Positions 8,725-16,611 of a stretch of 63,270 bases of DNA are shown here, in pieces. How positions within the stretch are numbered: position 1 is the first letter of the stretch; every line of letters starts with the position of its first letter. A model generated the notes under the pieces. The model searched no databases, had not been told where the DNA came from, and was given only the letters and a program-made list of their open reading frames with translations. Source of the stretch: JAKSCF01 sp028279945 (GTDB taxonomy: Bacteria > Bacillota > Clostridia > Peptostreptococcales > JAAYPU01); contig JANQMT010000022.1 of assembly GCA_028279945.1 (NCBI GenBank), forward strand, positions 1 to 63,270. Reading direction: 5' to 3'. A program made the translations under genes and the position numbers.

Positions 8725-8757
8725 GGAACCAGCAAATTATTTTGAGTTGCTGGTTCC
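8725..8757. terminator. Second hairpin downstream of the activator gene
   Basis: Perfect 11-bp stem GGAACCAGCAA / TTGCTGGTTCC with an 11-base loop. No T run follows. It could be a backup terminator or a protein-binding dyad; it lies about 200 bp upstream of the sigma-54 promoter. Confidence 0.45.
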
Positions 8758-8821
8758 GCTTAATTTGGATGAAAGCTATTGAAATTAGTAAATGGTGATA
8801 TGTGATTCAATGAGAATTGAC

Positions 8822-8857
8822 TTGATGCAGCAAATCATACGGATGCAGTACAGCATC
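8822..8857. promoter_or_regulatory. Putative activator-binding upstream element (site A)
   Basis: TTGATGCA at 8822-8829, then GATGC-N6-GCATC at 8842-8857. The two GATGC words are 18 bp apart. The same layout occurs before the other sigma-54 promoters (12968-13002 and 26894-26929). It lies about 110 bp upstream of the promoter, a usual distance for a sigma-54 enhancer. Confidence 0.65.
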
Positions 8858-8954
8858 TATAATTCTATTTTTTTATTTCAATAATTATTTCAAATGTGTT
8901 AAGACAATGTTAAATTTTCAATGTATTTTTTCATTATTTTATTTGCCGGTGCTA

Positions 8955-8970
8955 TGGCACATAAGTTGCT
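8955..8970 (+). promoter_or_regulatory. Sigma-54 promoter of the first TRAP operon
   Basis: TGGCAC-ATAAG-TTGCT, a full match to the -24/-12 consensus TGGCAC-N5-TTGCW. It lies about 155 bp before the dctP start; the region between carries no other gene. Purine-rich AGGGGAGGAGGAAAG and ACGGAGG tracts follow before the ATG. Confidence 0.88.
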
Positions 8971-9125
8971 TAAGAATACTGATAGTACTGATAGTAAAAT
9001 GTTTCTATACATAAAATTTGGTTATTGCAAGTACACAAAATTTTGCATTTAACTCAACTAAATAATCATAAAGGGGAGGAGGAAAGTTAGGTCTTTACTT
9101 AAACAAATTTACGGAGGTTTTACTT

Positions 9126-10199
9126 ATGAAAATAAAGAATATTTTAGTATTATTGATTACACTAACTATGGTATTTTCACTTGCTGCATGTGGAGGCGGT
9201 GAAACTAAGGATGAGGTTTCATCTGCCGAAGAGGTTTCATCTGTTGAGGAAACCATTACTATCAAATTTGCAGGAACGGTTCCAGATGATCATCCAATTA
9301 CTCAAGCACAATACAAATTTAAAGAAGAGTTAGAAAGACTTACTGACAATAAAGTGGTTGTTGAGGTATATCCGAATGGTCAATTAGGAGGCGGCAGAGA
9401 ATTAATGGAAGCGGTTCAATTAGGCAATCTGGATATGTGTGAATCTTCGCTGGTACCTTTAGCAAGTTTCACAGAAGACTATATGGCTATTGGTTTACCT
9501 TTCCTTTTTCCCACTAGAGAGATTGCTTATGCCTTTGCTGACGGCGAGGTTGGACAGTTGCTCAGCGATACGGTAGCAGAGCAAACCGGTATTAGAACCA
9601 TTGCATATTTTGAAAATGGCATCCGACAATTTACAAATAGTAAAAGACCTGTTATAAAACCTGAAGATATGAAAGGTTTAAAGGTACGTGTCATGGAGTC
9701 TCCTGTTTATATACAGATATTTACAGCCTTAGGAGCGAATCCTACACCAATGTCTTTTTCAGAGGTGTATACGGCATTACAACAAAAAACAGTTGATGGG
9801 CAGGACAACCCTTATGCCATTACTGCTACCAACAAATTTTATGAAGTTCAGAAATATATGACGGATTTGTCCCACACTTTTGATTTTACAGGCATGTTAA
9901 TTAATGAGAATATTTATGAAAGTTACCCAGATGATATTAAGGCTGCTATAAATGAAGCAGCAAAAATAGCAGCTGAATATCAAAGACAGTTATCCATTGA
10001 AAAAGAAGCAGAATTCAAAGCAACTGTTGTCAATGGCGGGGTAGAACTCACAGAGTTAACAGCAGAGCAAAGAGCTGCATTTAGAGAAACGTGCAAACCT
10101 GTTTATGATTGGTTTAAAGAAACTACCAATCCAACTGTATCGGTAGATGTCATACTAGAAGAAGTAGATAGATTAACAAAAGAAATTGGAGCTCAATAA
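9126..10199 (+). CDS. dctP: TRAP transporter substrate-binding lipoprotein (DctP family)
   Basis: 357 residues. A lipoprotein signal with the lipobox LAAC puts the anchor cysteine at residue 22, after which a short acidic linker leads into the periplasmic-type binding fold. Family features: KFAGTVPDDHPITQAQYKFKE (in segments), YPNGQLGGGRE, NGIRQFTNSKRP, the GLKVRVMES strand whose arginine normally binds the ligand carboxylate, and SEVYTALQQKTVDGQDNP. It would deliver an organic acid to the DctQM permease encoded next. The gene is first in a sigma-54-driven operon and is followed by a strong hairpin. The ligand is unknown; the downstream acyl-CoA genes point to a hydroxy- or oxo-acid. Confidence 0.93.
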   Translation: MKIKNILVLLITLTMVFSLAACGGGETKDEVSSAEEVSSVEETITIKFAGTVPDDHPITQAQYKFKEELERLTDNKVVVEVYPNGQLGGGRELMEAVQLGNLDMCESSLVPLASFTEDYMAIGLPFLFPTREIAYAFADGEVGQLLSDTVAEQTGIRTIAYFENGIRQFTNSKRPVIKPEDMKGLKVRVMESPVYIQIFTALGANPTPMSFSEVYTALQQKTVDGQDNPYAITATNKFYEVQKYMTDLSHTFDFTGMLINENIYESYPDDIKAAINEAAKIAAEYQRQLSIEKEAEFKATVVNGGVELTELTAEQRAAFRETCKPVYDWFKETTNPTVSVDVILEEVDRLTKEIGAQ

Positions 10200-10222
10200 T
10201 CCAAACAAATTGTTAATTTTAA

Positions 10223-10260
10223 TTCAAAAGATATATTTAATTTTAAGTATATCTTTTGAA
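10223..10260 (+). other. Intra-operon hairpin between dctP and dctQ
   Basis: Perfect 13-bp stem TTCAAAAGATATA / TATATCTTTTGAA with a 12-base loop, followed by TC, not a T run. Such structures at the 3' end of a binding-protein gene usually protect the upstream transcript or lower read-through. The second TRAP operon has one at the same place (35523-35565). Confidence 0.65.
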
Positions 10261-10291
10261 TCTTCTCTATAAGACAATAAAGGAGATCAGG

Positions 10292-10765
10292 ATGGATATC
10301 ATTAAAAAAATTGAAACGAATTTTGAAGAAGTACTTTGTGCAATACTTTTAGCTGCAATGACAGTCATCATTTTTATACAAATCATTTTTAGAGAAATGG
10401 GCATACCTGCTGCTTGGTCGGAAGAACTTGCAAGGTACATGTTCGTTTGGCAGATTTACATAGGATGTGCGCTGGGTGTCAAAAGAAGAAAACATATTAA
10501 GGTAGATGCTGTGATGCTGCTGATAAAAGATAAATGGCATGTTGTTATGTATATTGTATCCAATATTTTGTTTATGGTATTTTGTATTATTATTTCTATT
10601 TATGGAATGGAGCTGTTATACAAAATACAGTTTATTCAAAAACAAGTATCACCGGCTATGAGAATACCTACCGTCATTCCTTACAGCTCTTTTGTGTTTG
10701 GATGTTTGCTTATGATTATACGCTTGGTACAAGATACAATGAAACTAGTTAAAGAGAGGAGATAA
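10292..10765 (+). CDS. dctQ: TRAP transporter small membrane subunit (DctQ family)
   Basis: 157 residues from the ATG at 10292, which has AGGAG seven bases upstream; an in-frame TTG at 10256 falls in the hairpin and is rejected. Four transmembrane segments are expected, as usual for DctQ. The AWSEELARYMFVWQIYIGCALG stretch (seen as AWSEELARYMFVW and then YIGCALG) is the family signature. It pairs with DctM to form the Na+-coupled permease. The next gene begins only six bases after its stop. Confidence 0.9.
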   Translation: MDIIKKIETNFEEVLCAILLAAMTVIIFIQIIFREMGIPAAWSEELARYMFVWQIYIGCALGVKRRKHIKVDAVMLLIKDKWHVVMYIVSNILFMVFCIIISIYGMELLYKIQFIQKQVSPAMRIPTVIPYSSFVFGCLLMIIRLVQDTMKLVKERR

Positions 10766-10771
10766 TTCAAT

Positions 10772-12055
10772 ATGGAAGTTGCTGTATTGTTTGGTGGATT
10801 TGCTCTATTTTTACTTTTAAATGTTCCTATTGGTATTGCCATAGGGCTTGCAGTTATTAGTTATATACTGGCATTTGATACACAGCCCCTTGGTTATTTT
10901 GCTGCAAATATGTTTACAACCTGTGACTCTTTTCCATTGATGGCCATTCCTTTCTTTATACTTGCAGGTGCTTTAATGGAAAGCGGCGGGTTGTCAAAGC
11001 GGCTGGTAGATTTTGCAAACGCGTTGGTAGGACATTTTACAGGAGGTTTTGCTATCGTAACCGTAATAACTTGTATGTTTTTTGGTGCTATTTCCGGATC
11101 TTCACCTGCGACAGTTGCAGCAATTGGAGCTATTATGGTACCGGCTATGCTTGAAAGAGGGTACTCAAAAAGGTTTTCGGTAGCACTGATAGCGGCTTCC
11201 GGATGTTTAGGCGTTATTATTCCTCCCAGTATCCCCATGGTTATGTACGGGGTAGCCACAGGCGCTTCTATTGGGAGTATGTTTATGGGAGGGTTTGGAC
11301 CGGGGATTGTTCTGGGTGCAGCATTAATTGGACTTTCATATTACATCAGTAAGAAAAACGGCTTTGTAGGATCCGGAGAAAAATTTAGCATAAAAAGAGT
11401 TGTTGTTGAGTTTAAGAAATCAATATGGGCACTATTGGTTCCGGTATTTATATTAGGTGGTATTTATGGGGGATTTTTCACACCTACAGAATCTGCCGTA
11501 ATCGCAGTTATTTATGGGCTAATGGCGGGGTTATTTATATACAAAGAGTTGACATTCAAAAAAATATATGACTCGTTGGTTGGATCTTCCCTTACAGTGG
11601 GCACAGTGTTAATAATCGTAGGGACAGGTACGACACTGGGTAAGTTCTTAACCATTGAACGCATTCCTACAATGATTGCAGATGGTATATTAGGGCTTAC
11701 GGATAATGTTATTATTATCATGCTTTTGATGAATATCTTGCTGCTAATTGTAGGTTGTGTTATGGAAACCTTGGCGGCTATATTAATTTTATCACCAATT
11801 CTTTATCCCATAGCTGCCGCTTGCGGCATGGATATTGTTCATTTTGGATTGATGTTGATTGTAAACTTAGCAATCGGATTCATTACACCTCCGGTAGGTG
11901 TTAACTTGTTCGTCGCTTGTGGTATTTCTGATTTGAAATTTGAAGAAATTGTATATGCCATTATACCTTTTGTGATTGTAATGCTCTTAGCATTATTGCT
12001 AATAACATTTGTTCCTGAAATCACAATGTTTTTACCTAATACGTTTTTAAGATAA
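10772..12055 (+). CDS. dctM: TRAP transporter large permease subunit (DctM family)
   Basis: 427 residues with about 11-12 hydrophobic segments. The GSSPATVAAIGAIMVPAM stretch, the IIPPSIPMVMYG loop and the GFITPPVGVNLFVA stretch are the conserved DctM motifs, including both re-entrant-loop prolines. It forms the ion-coupled translocation path with DctQ. It ends the transporter part of the operon; an SDR gene follows 72 bp later without an obvious terminator. Confidence 0.94.
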   Translation: MEVAVLFGGFALFLLLNVPIGIAIGLAVISYILAFDTQPLGYFAANMFTTCDSFPLMAIPFFILAGALMESGGLSKRLVDFANALVGHFTGGFAIVTVITCMFFGAISGSSPATVAAIGAIMVPAMLERGYSKRFSVALIAASGCLGVIIPPSIPMVMYGVATGASIGSMFMGGFGPGIVLGAALIGLSYYISKKNGFVGSGEKFSIKRVVVEFKKSIWALLVPVFILGGIYGGFFTPTESAVIAVIYGLMAGLFIYKELTFKKIYDSLVGSSLTVGTVLIIVGTGTTLGKFLTIERIPTMIADGILGLTDNVIIIMLLMNILLLIVGCVMETLAAILILSPILYPIAAACGMDIVHFGLMLIVNLAIGFITPPVGVNLFVACGISDLKFEEIVYAIIPFVIVMLLALLLITFVPEITMFLPNTFLR

Positions 12056-12127
12056 TGGAAAAATGCCGGGAATGTTATATAGATTATTCAAATTACGCTT
12101 GAACAATATTGAAGGAGATGTAAGCCC

Positions 12128-12886
12128 ATGACAGACATGTTTCACATTTCAGGAAAAAAAGCTATCGTAACCGGAGGCAGCAGAGGACTTGGTAAATGTA
12201 TGGCAGAAGCATTGAAAGATGCAGGCGTTGATATGGTCATTATGGGAAGCAGCGATACAATTTATCAAACCGCAAAGGAATTGAATACGAGTCACTCAAA
12301 AGTAAAGGGTATAAAAGCAGACTTAAGTCATCGTTTAAGCATCGTTACAGCATTTTCAGAAGCAATGGATTTTTTAGGTGGAATAGATATTCTTGTTAAT
12401 AATGCAGGAACACAAATTCGAAATAAATGTGAGGAATTCTTATTAGAGGATTGGGATAAGGTACTGGAAGTTAATTTAACGGCTCCCTTTATTATGAGCC
12501 AATTGGCAGGTCGTGAAATGCTGGCTCAGGGCAAAGGAAAGATTATTAATATTGCATCTATGCTAAGTTTTTCCGGCGGATTCACTGTGCCGGCCTACGC
12601 AGCCAGTAAAGGTGGAATTGCGCAAATAACCAAAGCAATGTCCAATGAATGGGCATCAAGAGGTATTAATGTTAATGCCATAGCACCCGGATATATGGAT
12701 ACTCATAATACTGCTGCCATCAAAGAAGATAAAATCCGAAATGAACGAATAATAGCAAGAATACCTGCGGGAAGATGGGGGCGTCCGGAAGATATGAAGG
12801 GTGCTTTAATCTATCTGGCATCTGATGCTTCAAATTATGTACATGGATCTATTTTATTAGTAGATGGCGGATGGATGGCTTGTTGA
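12128..12886 (+). CDS. Short-chain dehydrogenase/reductase, KduD-like
   Basis: 252 residues with the classical SDR pattern: cofactor loop TGGSRGLG, NNAG, catalytic Ser in IASMLS, YAASKGG with the Tyr/Lys pair, and a PG motif. The C-terminal RIPAGRWGRPEDMKGA, SNYVHG and VDGGWMAC segments resemble 2-deoxy-D-gluconate / 5-keto-4-deoxyuronate dehydrogenases (KduD) and gluconate 5-dehydrogenases. It probably interconverts a hydroxy- and a keto-acid entering through the TRAP transporter. GGAG precedes the ATG. It is the last gene before a terminator. The exact substrate is unknown. Confidence 0.85.
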   Translation: MTDMFHISGKKAIVTGGSRGLGKCMAEALKDAGVDMVIMGSSDTIYQTAKELNTSHSKVKGIKADLSHRLSIVTAFSEAMDFLGGIDILVNNAGTQIRNKCEEFLLEDWDKVLEVNLTAPFIMSQLAGREMLAQGKGKIINIASMLSFSGGFTVPAYAASKGGIAQITKAMSNEWASRGINVNAIAPGYMDTHNTAAIKEDKIRNERIIARIPAGRWGRPEDMKGALIYLASDASNYVHGSILLVDGGWMAC

Positions 12887-12919
12887 TATAAGAAATAAAT
12901 AACAATAAAAAAGTTTAAG

Positions 12920-12951
12920 TTGCAGTCCACAATGGTTGGCTGCAATTTTTT
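12920..12951 (+). terminator. Terminator of the TRAP-SDR operon
   Basis: TTGCAGTC (12920-12927) pairs with GGCTGCAA (12938-12945), one G-T pair, and a run of six T follows directly. Confidence 0.8.
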
Positions 12952-12965
12952 CTTTATTTAATCAT

Positions 12966-13002
12966 TTGATGCAAAAAAGCATAATGATGTATATTGCATC
13001 AA
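12966..13002. promoter_or_regulatory. Putative activator-binding upstream element (site C)
   Basis: TTGATGCAA (12966-12974) and TTGCATCAA (12994-13002) are perfect inverted arms. Within them GATGC-N6-GCATA starts at 12968 and GATG at 12986, again 18 bp apart. It lies about 110-140 bp before the sigma-54-like promoter at 13107. Confidence 0.62.
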
Positions 13003-13106
13003 TATCCCATAGACAAAAAGTATAAAAAGAAAAAAATAATGCTTTTATATCAACTCAAACATTGAAATTTCAATGAAATAAAAAAATGATTTTTTAAGCA
13101 CCAAAT

Positions 13107-13122
13107 TGGCATGGAATTTGAA
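13107..13122 (+). promoter_or_regulatory. Sigma-54-like promoter of the acyl-CoA/dehydratase operon
   Basis: TGGCAT-GGAAT-TTGAA. The -24 GG and -12 G are correctly spaced, but the -12 element has GA in place of GC, so it is a weaker match than the others. Support comes from its position about 185 bp before the first gene and from the upstream element shared with stronger sites. Confidence 0.6.
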
Positions 13123-13307
13123 AATATATTCAAACAGCTTTTAAATAAACGCTATGCTCTGTTAATGTTTACAAAAAAATCACTTCAGTTCAATAGAGCT
13201 GATTTGCTAAAAGATGAAAACCATGTAACCAATAGCCTCATTATAAAGTTCATAATGACAGAGATTTGAATGAGAAAGCAAAATTGAATGTACAAGGAGG
13301 AAGGATA

Positions 13308-14447
13308 ATGAATTTCAGCCTAACAAGAGAGCAGCAAATGGTCAAGAAGATGATGAAAGAATTTGCTGAAACAGAAATCGAGCCAATAGCAGAAGAACTG
13401 GACGCGGAAGCAAGATATCCATATGAGACAGTGGCAAAGCTGGGGGAATTGGGCATTATGGGAATGCCATTCCCACAAGAATATGGGGGAGCAGGGTCAG
13501 ACTATGTCACCTATGTCATGGCAATAGAGGAGATGTCCAAGGTATGTGCATCACACGGTGTAATCGTACAGACCCACAATGCACTTTGCTGTTGGCCGAT
13601 TTTTACATATGGCACCGAAGAACAAAAGAGAAAATACCTTCCTGACTTATTGTCGGGTAAAAAATTAGGAGCATTTGGACTCACAGAGCCTAATGCCGGA
13701 ACAGATGCAGCAATGCAGCAGACAAAAGCAGTCCATAAGGGAGATCACTGGCTGTTGAACGGAACCAAGGTATTTATCTCCGGAGGCGGAATAGCAGATG
13801 TATACGTCATAATGGCGATGACAGATAAATCAAAAGGCACACGAGGTATCAGCTCATTTATAGTAGAAAAAGGCATGCCGGGCTTTTCAAGAGGGAAGAA
13901 AGAAAACAAAATGGGTATCAGAGGCTCAATCGCAGCGGAACTCGTATTTGAAGATTGTATGGTTCCAAAGGAAAACCTCCTTGGAGAGATGGGAAAAGGC
14001 TTTAAAGTAGCGATGACAGCTCTTGATGTAGGAAGGCTGGGAATCGCAGCACAAGCATTGGGAATTGCACAGGGGGCATTTGACCGGACCGTAGTATATA
14101 TGAAACAAAGAAAACAGTTTGGAAGAACGCTTAATAAATTCCAAGCATTAGCATTTGAAATGGCAGAAATGAAGACGAGAATAGACGGCGCGAGACTGCT
14201 TTTATACAATGCAGCAGACAAAAGGCAAAAAGGTCTGCCAAGTACCATGGAAGCAGCACAAGCAAAATTGGCCTGTTCGGAAACAGCCATGTATGTCACA
14301 ACAAAAGCAGTGCAGTTCCATGGAGGCTACGGATACATTAAAGATTACCCGGTAGAAAGAATGATGAGGGATGCAAAGATAACAGAAATATATGAAGGCA
14401 CTTCAGAAGTAATGAAAATGGTTATTTCCGGCGATATATTCAAGTAA
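13308..14447 (+). CDS. Acyl-CoA dehydrogenase
   Basis: 379 residues from the ATG at 13308, with AAGGAGG eight bases upstream; an in-frame TTG at 13266 has no site. A FAD enzyme that oxidises acyl-CoA or, coupled to Etf, reduces enoyl-CoA. Seen: FGLTEPNAGTDA and the VFISGGG FAD loops, MGIRGS, an RKQFGRTL arginine segment, QFHGGYGYIKDYPVERMMRDAK, and the catalytic base Glu at about residue 363 in YEGTSEV, the position used by short-chain enzymes. It is first in an 11-gene operon with EtfB and a ferredoxin-EtfA, matching the arrangement of bifurcating enoyl-CoA reductases (butyryl-CoA dehydrogenase, caffeyl-CoA reductase). Direction and chain length are inferred. Confidence 0.93.
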   Translation: MNFSLTREQQMVKKMMKEFAETEIEPIAEELDAEARYPYETVAKLGELGIMGMPFPQEYGGAGSDYVTYVMAIEEMSKVCASHGVIVQTHNALCCWPIFTYGTEEQKRKYLPDLLSGKKLGAFGLTEPNAGTDAAMQQTKAVHKGDHWLLNGTKVFISGGGIADVYVIMAMTDKSKGTRGISSFIVEKGMPGFSRGKKENKMGIRGSIAAELVFEDCMVPKENLLGEMGKGFKVAMTALDVGRLGIAAQALGIAQGAFDRTVVYMKQRKQFGRTLNKFQALAFEMAEMKTRIDGARLLLYNAADKRQKGLPSTMEAAQAKLACSETAMYVTTKAVQFHGGYGYIKDYPVERMMRDAKITEIYEGTSEVMKMVISGDIFK

Positions 14448-14462
14448 GAGGAGGAACAAGAG

Positions 14463-15254
14463 ATGAAAATAATCGTATGTGTTAAGCAGGTGCCCGACAC
14501 AAATGAAGTCAAGATAGACCCGAAGAAAGGGACGCTTATAAGAGACGGTGTACCAAGCATATTAAATCATGATGATGCAAATGCATTAGAAGAAGCATTA
14601 AAGATTAAGGATAAAGATCCGGAGACAACCATAACTGTAATCACCATGGGCCCTCCACAGGCAAAGGAAATGCTGCAGGAATGTATTGCCATGGGAGCCG
14701 ATGATGCTATCCTGCTTTCAGACAGAGCCCTTGGAGGGTCAGATACATGGGCAACGTCAAATGCTTTGGCAGCAGGAATAAGAAAAATAGGAGAATATGA
14801 TCTGATATTTGCAGGAAGGCAGGCAATCGATGGAGATACGGCACAGGTAGGACCACAGCTTGCAGAAAAATTAGACTTACCCCAGGTAACCTATGTTAAG
14901 GAATTTAAATTTGAAGAAGACGGACAAATAAAAGTAAAAAGAGCTTTAGAAAACGGTTACGAAGTCATCAAGATAAAAATGCCTTGTGTTTTAACAGCTA
15001 TTAAAGAATTAAACAAACCTAGATATATGTCCGTAAGAGGCATATTAAAAGCGGCAAAGCAAGATATCAAAATATATAATGCTGCAGATACGGGAGTAGA
15101 TTTAACAAAAGTAGGCCTTGAAGCATCGCCAACCAATGTATTCAAATCATTTACGCCTGCCCCAAAAGGAAAAGGTGTCTTGGTAGAAGGCGATACGCCT
15201 AAAGAATTGGCAGCCCATTTATTAGGTGGTCTTAGGGCAAAACACATCATATAA
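14463..15254 (+). CDS. etfB: Electron transfer flavoprotein beta subunit
   Basis: 263 residues, full length. The N-terminal KQVPDTNEVKIDP and the GRQAIDGDTAQVGPQLAE segment are EtfB hallmarks; DGDTAQVGP is the flavin/AMP loop seen in clostridial, often bifurcating, EtfB proteins. It forms a heterodimer with the next gene product and exchanges electrons with the acyl-CoA dehydrogenase. It starts 15 bp after that gene with GAGGAG upstream, so the three proteins are translated from one message. Confidence 0.94.
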   Translation: MKIIVCVKQVPDTNEVKIDPKKGTLIRDGVPSILNHDDANALEEALKIKDKDPETTITVITMGPPQAKEMLQECIAMGADDAILLSDRALGGSDTWATSNALAAGIRKIGEYDLIFAGRQAIDGDTAQVGPQLAEKLDLPQVTYVKEFKFEEDGQIKVKRALENGYEVIKIKMPCVLTAIKELNKPRYMSVRGILKAAKQDIKIYNAADTGVDLTKVGLEASPTNVFKSFTPAPKGKGVLVEGDTPKELAAHLLGGLRAKHII

Positions 15255-15268
15255 AGGAGGAAAGAAAT

Positions 15269-16528
15269 ATGGCTATAAAAGTAATCAATGAACTGTGCAA
15301 GGGATGCGATCTTTGCGTAAAAGCTTGTCCCTTTGACGCGATAGATATGATTGAAAAGCTGGCGGTTATCAATGAAAAATGTACTGCATGTAACCAGTGT
15401 ATAGAGGCCTGCCCCTTTGATGCAATAGAAAAAGTAGAGACAGAAGAAATAAAAGAAGTCAGCCTATCGGACTACAAGAATGTATGGGTATACACCGAGC
15501 AAAGAGAAGGGAAATTGATGAATGTAGCATTGGAGTTGCTTGGAGAAGGCTACAGACTTTCAAGAGAAATCGGTGAAGGTTCAAAAGTATGTGCCGTATT
15601 AATAGGTGGAAACATCCATCATCTTGTGGATGAACTCTACACATATGGTGCAGATATGGTATATGTAGCAGATGATCCGTTACTTGAGAGGTATACGACA
15701 GATGGATACACAAAAGTAATGACAGAAGCCATAAAAGAATATAAACCGGAAATCGTCATGTTTGGCGCAACCCATATTGGAAGAGACTTAGCACCAAGAA
15801 TAGCGGCAAGGCTGGATACCGGGCTTACGGCAGACTGTACAAGACTGGATGTCAACACCGGTAATTATATTGACTATCTGGAAAAGTACACAACAGCAGA
15901 CACAGAAGGCCTAGATAGAAATGATGGGGATAGAAACCTTAAGCAGACAAGACCCGCATTTGGCGGTAATCTGATGGCAACCATTATATGTCCAAAGAAC
16001 AGACCACAGATGTCAACCGTAAGACCCGGCGTTATGGATAAAAGAGAGAAAGATCCAACGCGTAAGGGCGAACTCATTCACTTGGATATTAACTTGACAG
16101 AAGAAGACATCAAGATAGAAGTAATGGAAATGGTTAAGGCAGCAAAGGAAATTGTTTCACTGACGGATGCACAGATCATTTGTTCAGGAGGAAGAGGGTT
16201 AGGAGATGCTTCCGGCTTTCACCTCATCGAGGAATTTGCCCAAAAAGTAGGCGGCGTAGTAGGGGCATCACGTGCTGCAGTAGACTCAGGCTGGATAGAT
16301 CATTCACACCAGGTCGGTCAAACCGGAACCACAGTAAAACCTAAAATCTACTTTGCATGCGGTATCTCCGGAGCAATACAACATCAAGCAGGTATGAATA
16401 CTTCTGACATCATTGTAGCCATTAACAAGGACCCTGAAGCACCTATTTTCCAAATCGCTGACTATGGCATTGTTGGTGATTTGAAAAAGGTCATTCCTGA
16501 GATTATTGAGCAGTGGTTCAATAATTAA
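15269..16528 (+). CDS. etfA: Electron transfer flavoprotein alpha subunit with N-terminal 2x[4Fe-4S] ferredoxin domain
   Basis: 419 residues, longer than plain EtfA (about 320-340) because of an N-terminal dicluster ferredoxin domain: Cys10, 13, 16, 20 and Cys38, 41, 44, 48, both as CxxCxxCxxxCP. The remainder is EtfA, ending with the FAD-binding region (SRAAVDSGWIDHSHQVGQTG, CGISGAIQHQAGM, NKDPEAPIF). Fusions of this type are known in caffeyl-CoA reductase CarE and in lactate dehydrogenase Etf complexes, which bifurcate electrons between NADH, ferredoxin and a flavin partner. The fusion suggests a built-in wire to ferredoxin. A 10-bp hairpin follows the gene. Confidence 0.94.
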   Translation: MAIKVINELCKGCDLCVKACPFDAIDMIEKLAVINEKCTACNQCIEACPFDAIEKVETEEIKEVSLSDYKNVWVYTEQREGKLMNVALELLGEGYRLSREIGEGSKVCAVLIGGNIHHLVDELYTYGADMVYVADDPLLERYTTDGYTKVMTEAIKEYKPEIVMFGATHIGRDLAPRIAARLDTGLTADCTRLDVNTGNYIDYLEKYTTADTEGLDRNDGDRNLKQTRPAFGGNLMATIICPKNRPQMSTVRPGVMDKREKDPTRKGELIHLDINLTEEDIKIEVMEMVKAAKEIVSLTDAQIICSGGRGLGDASGFHLIEEFAQKVGGVVGASRAAVDSGWIDHSHQVGQTGTTVKPKIYFACGISGAIQHQAGMNTSDIIVAINKDPEAPIFQIADYGIVGDLKKVIPEIIEQWFNN

Positions 16529-16557
16529 AACATAGATTGAAAAATTATAATACATGA

Positions 16558-16581
16558 AACCCGTGAAGGCATTCACGGGTT
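16558..16581 (+). other. Hairpin between etfA and the thiolase gene
   Basis: Perfect 10-bp stem AACCCGTGAA / TTCACGGGTT with loop GGCA, not followed by T. It lies in the only sizeable gap (83 bp) of this operon, so it probably acts in mRNA processing or stability and does not mark a stop. Confidence 0.6.
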
Positions 16582-16611
16582 CAAAGGGTAATAGAGTGGA
16601 GGATAGATTAA

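Noticed and set aside
13745..14299. 184-codon open frame antisense to the acyl-CoA dehydrogenase gene
   Set aside because: Shadow of a well-conserved coding gene on the other strand. Its composition is unlike a real protein and it has no ribosome site.
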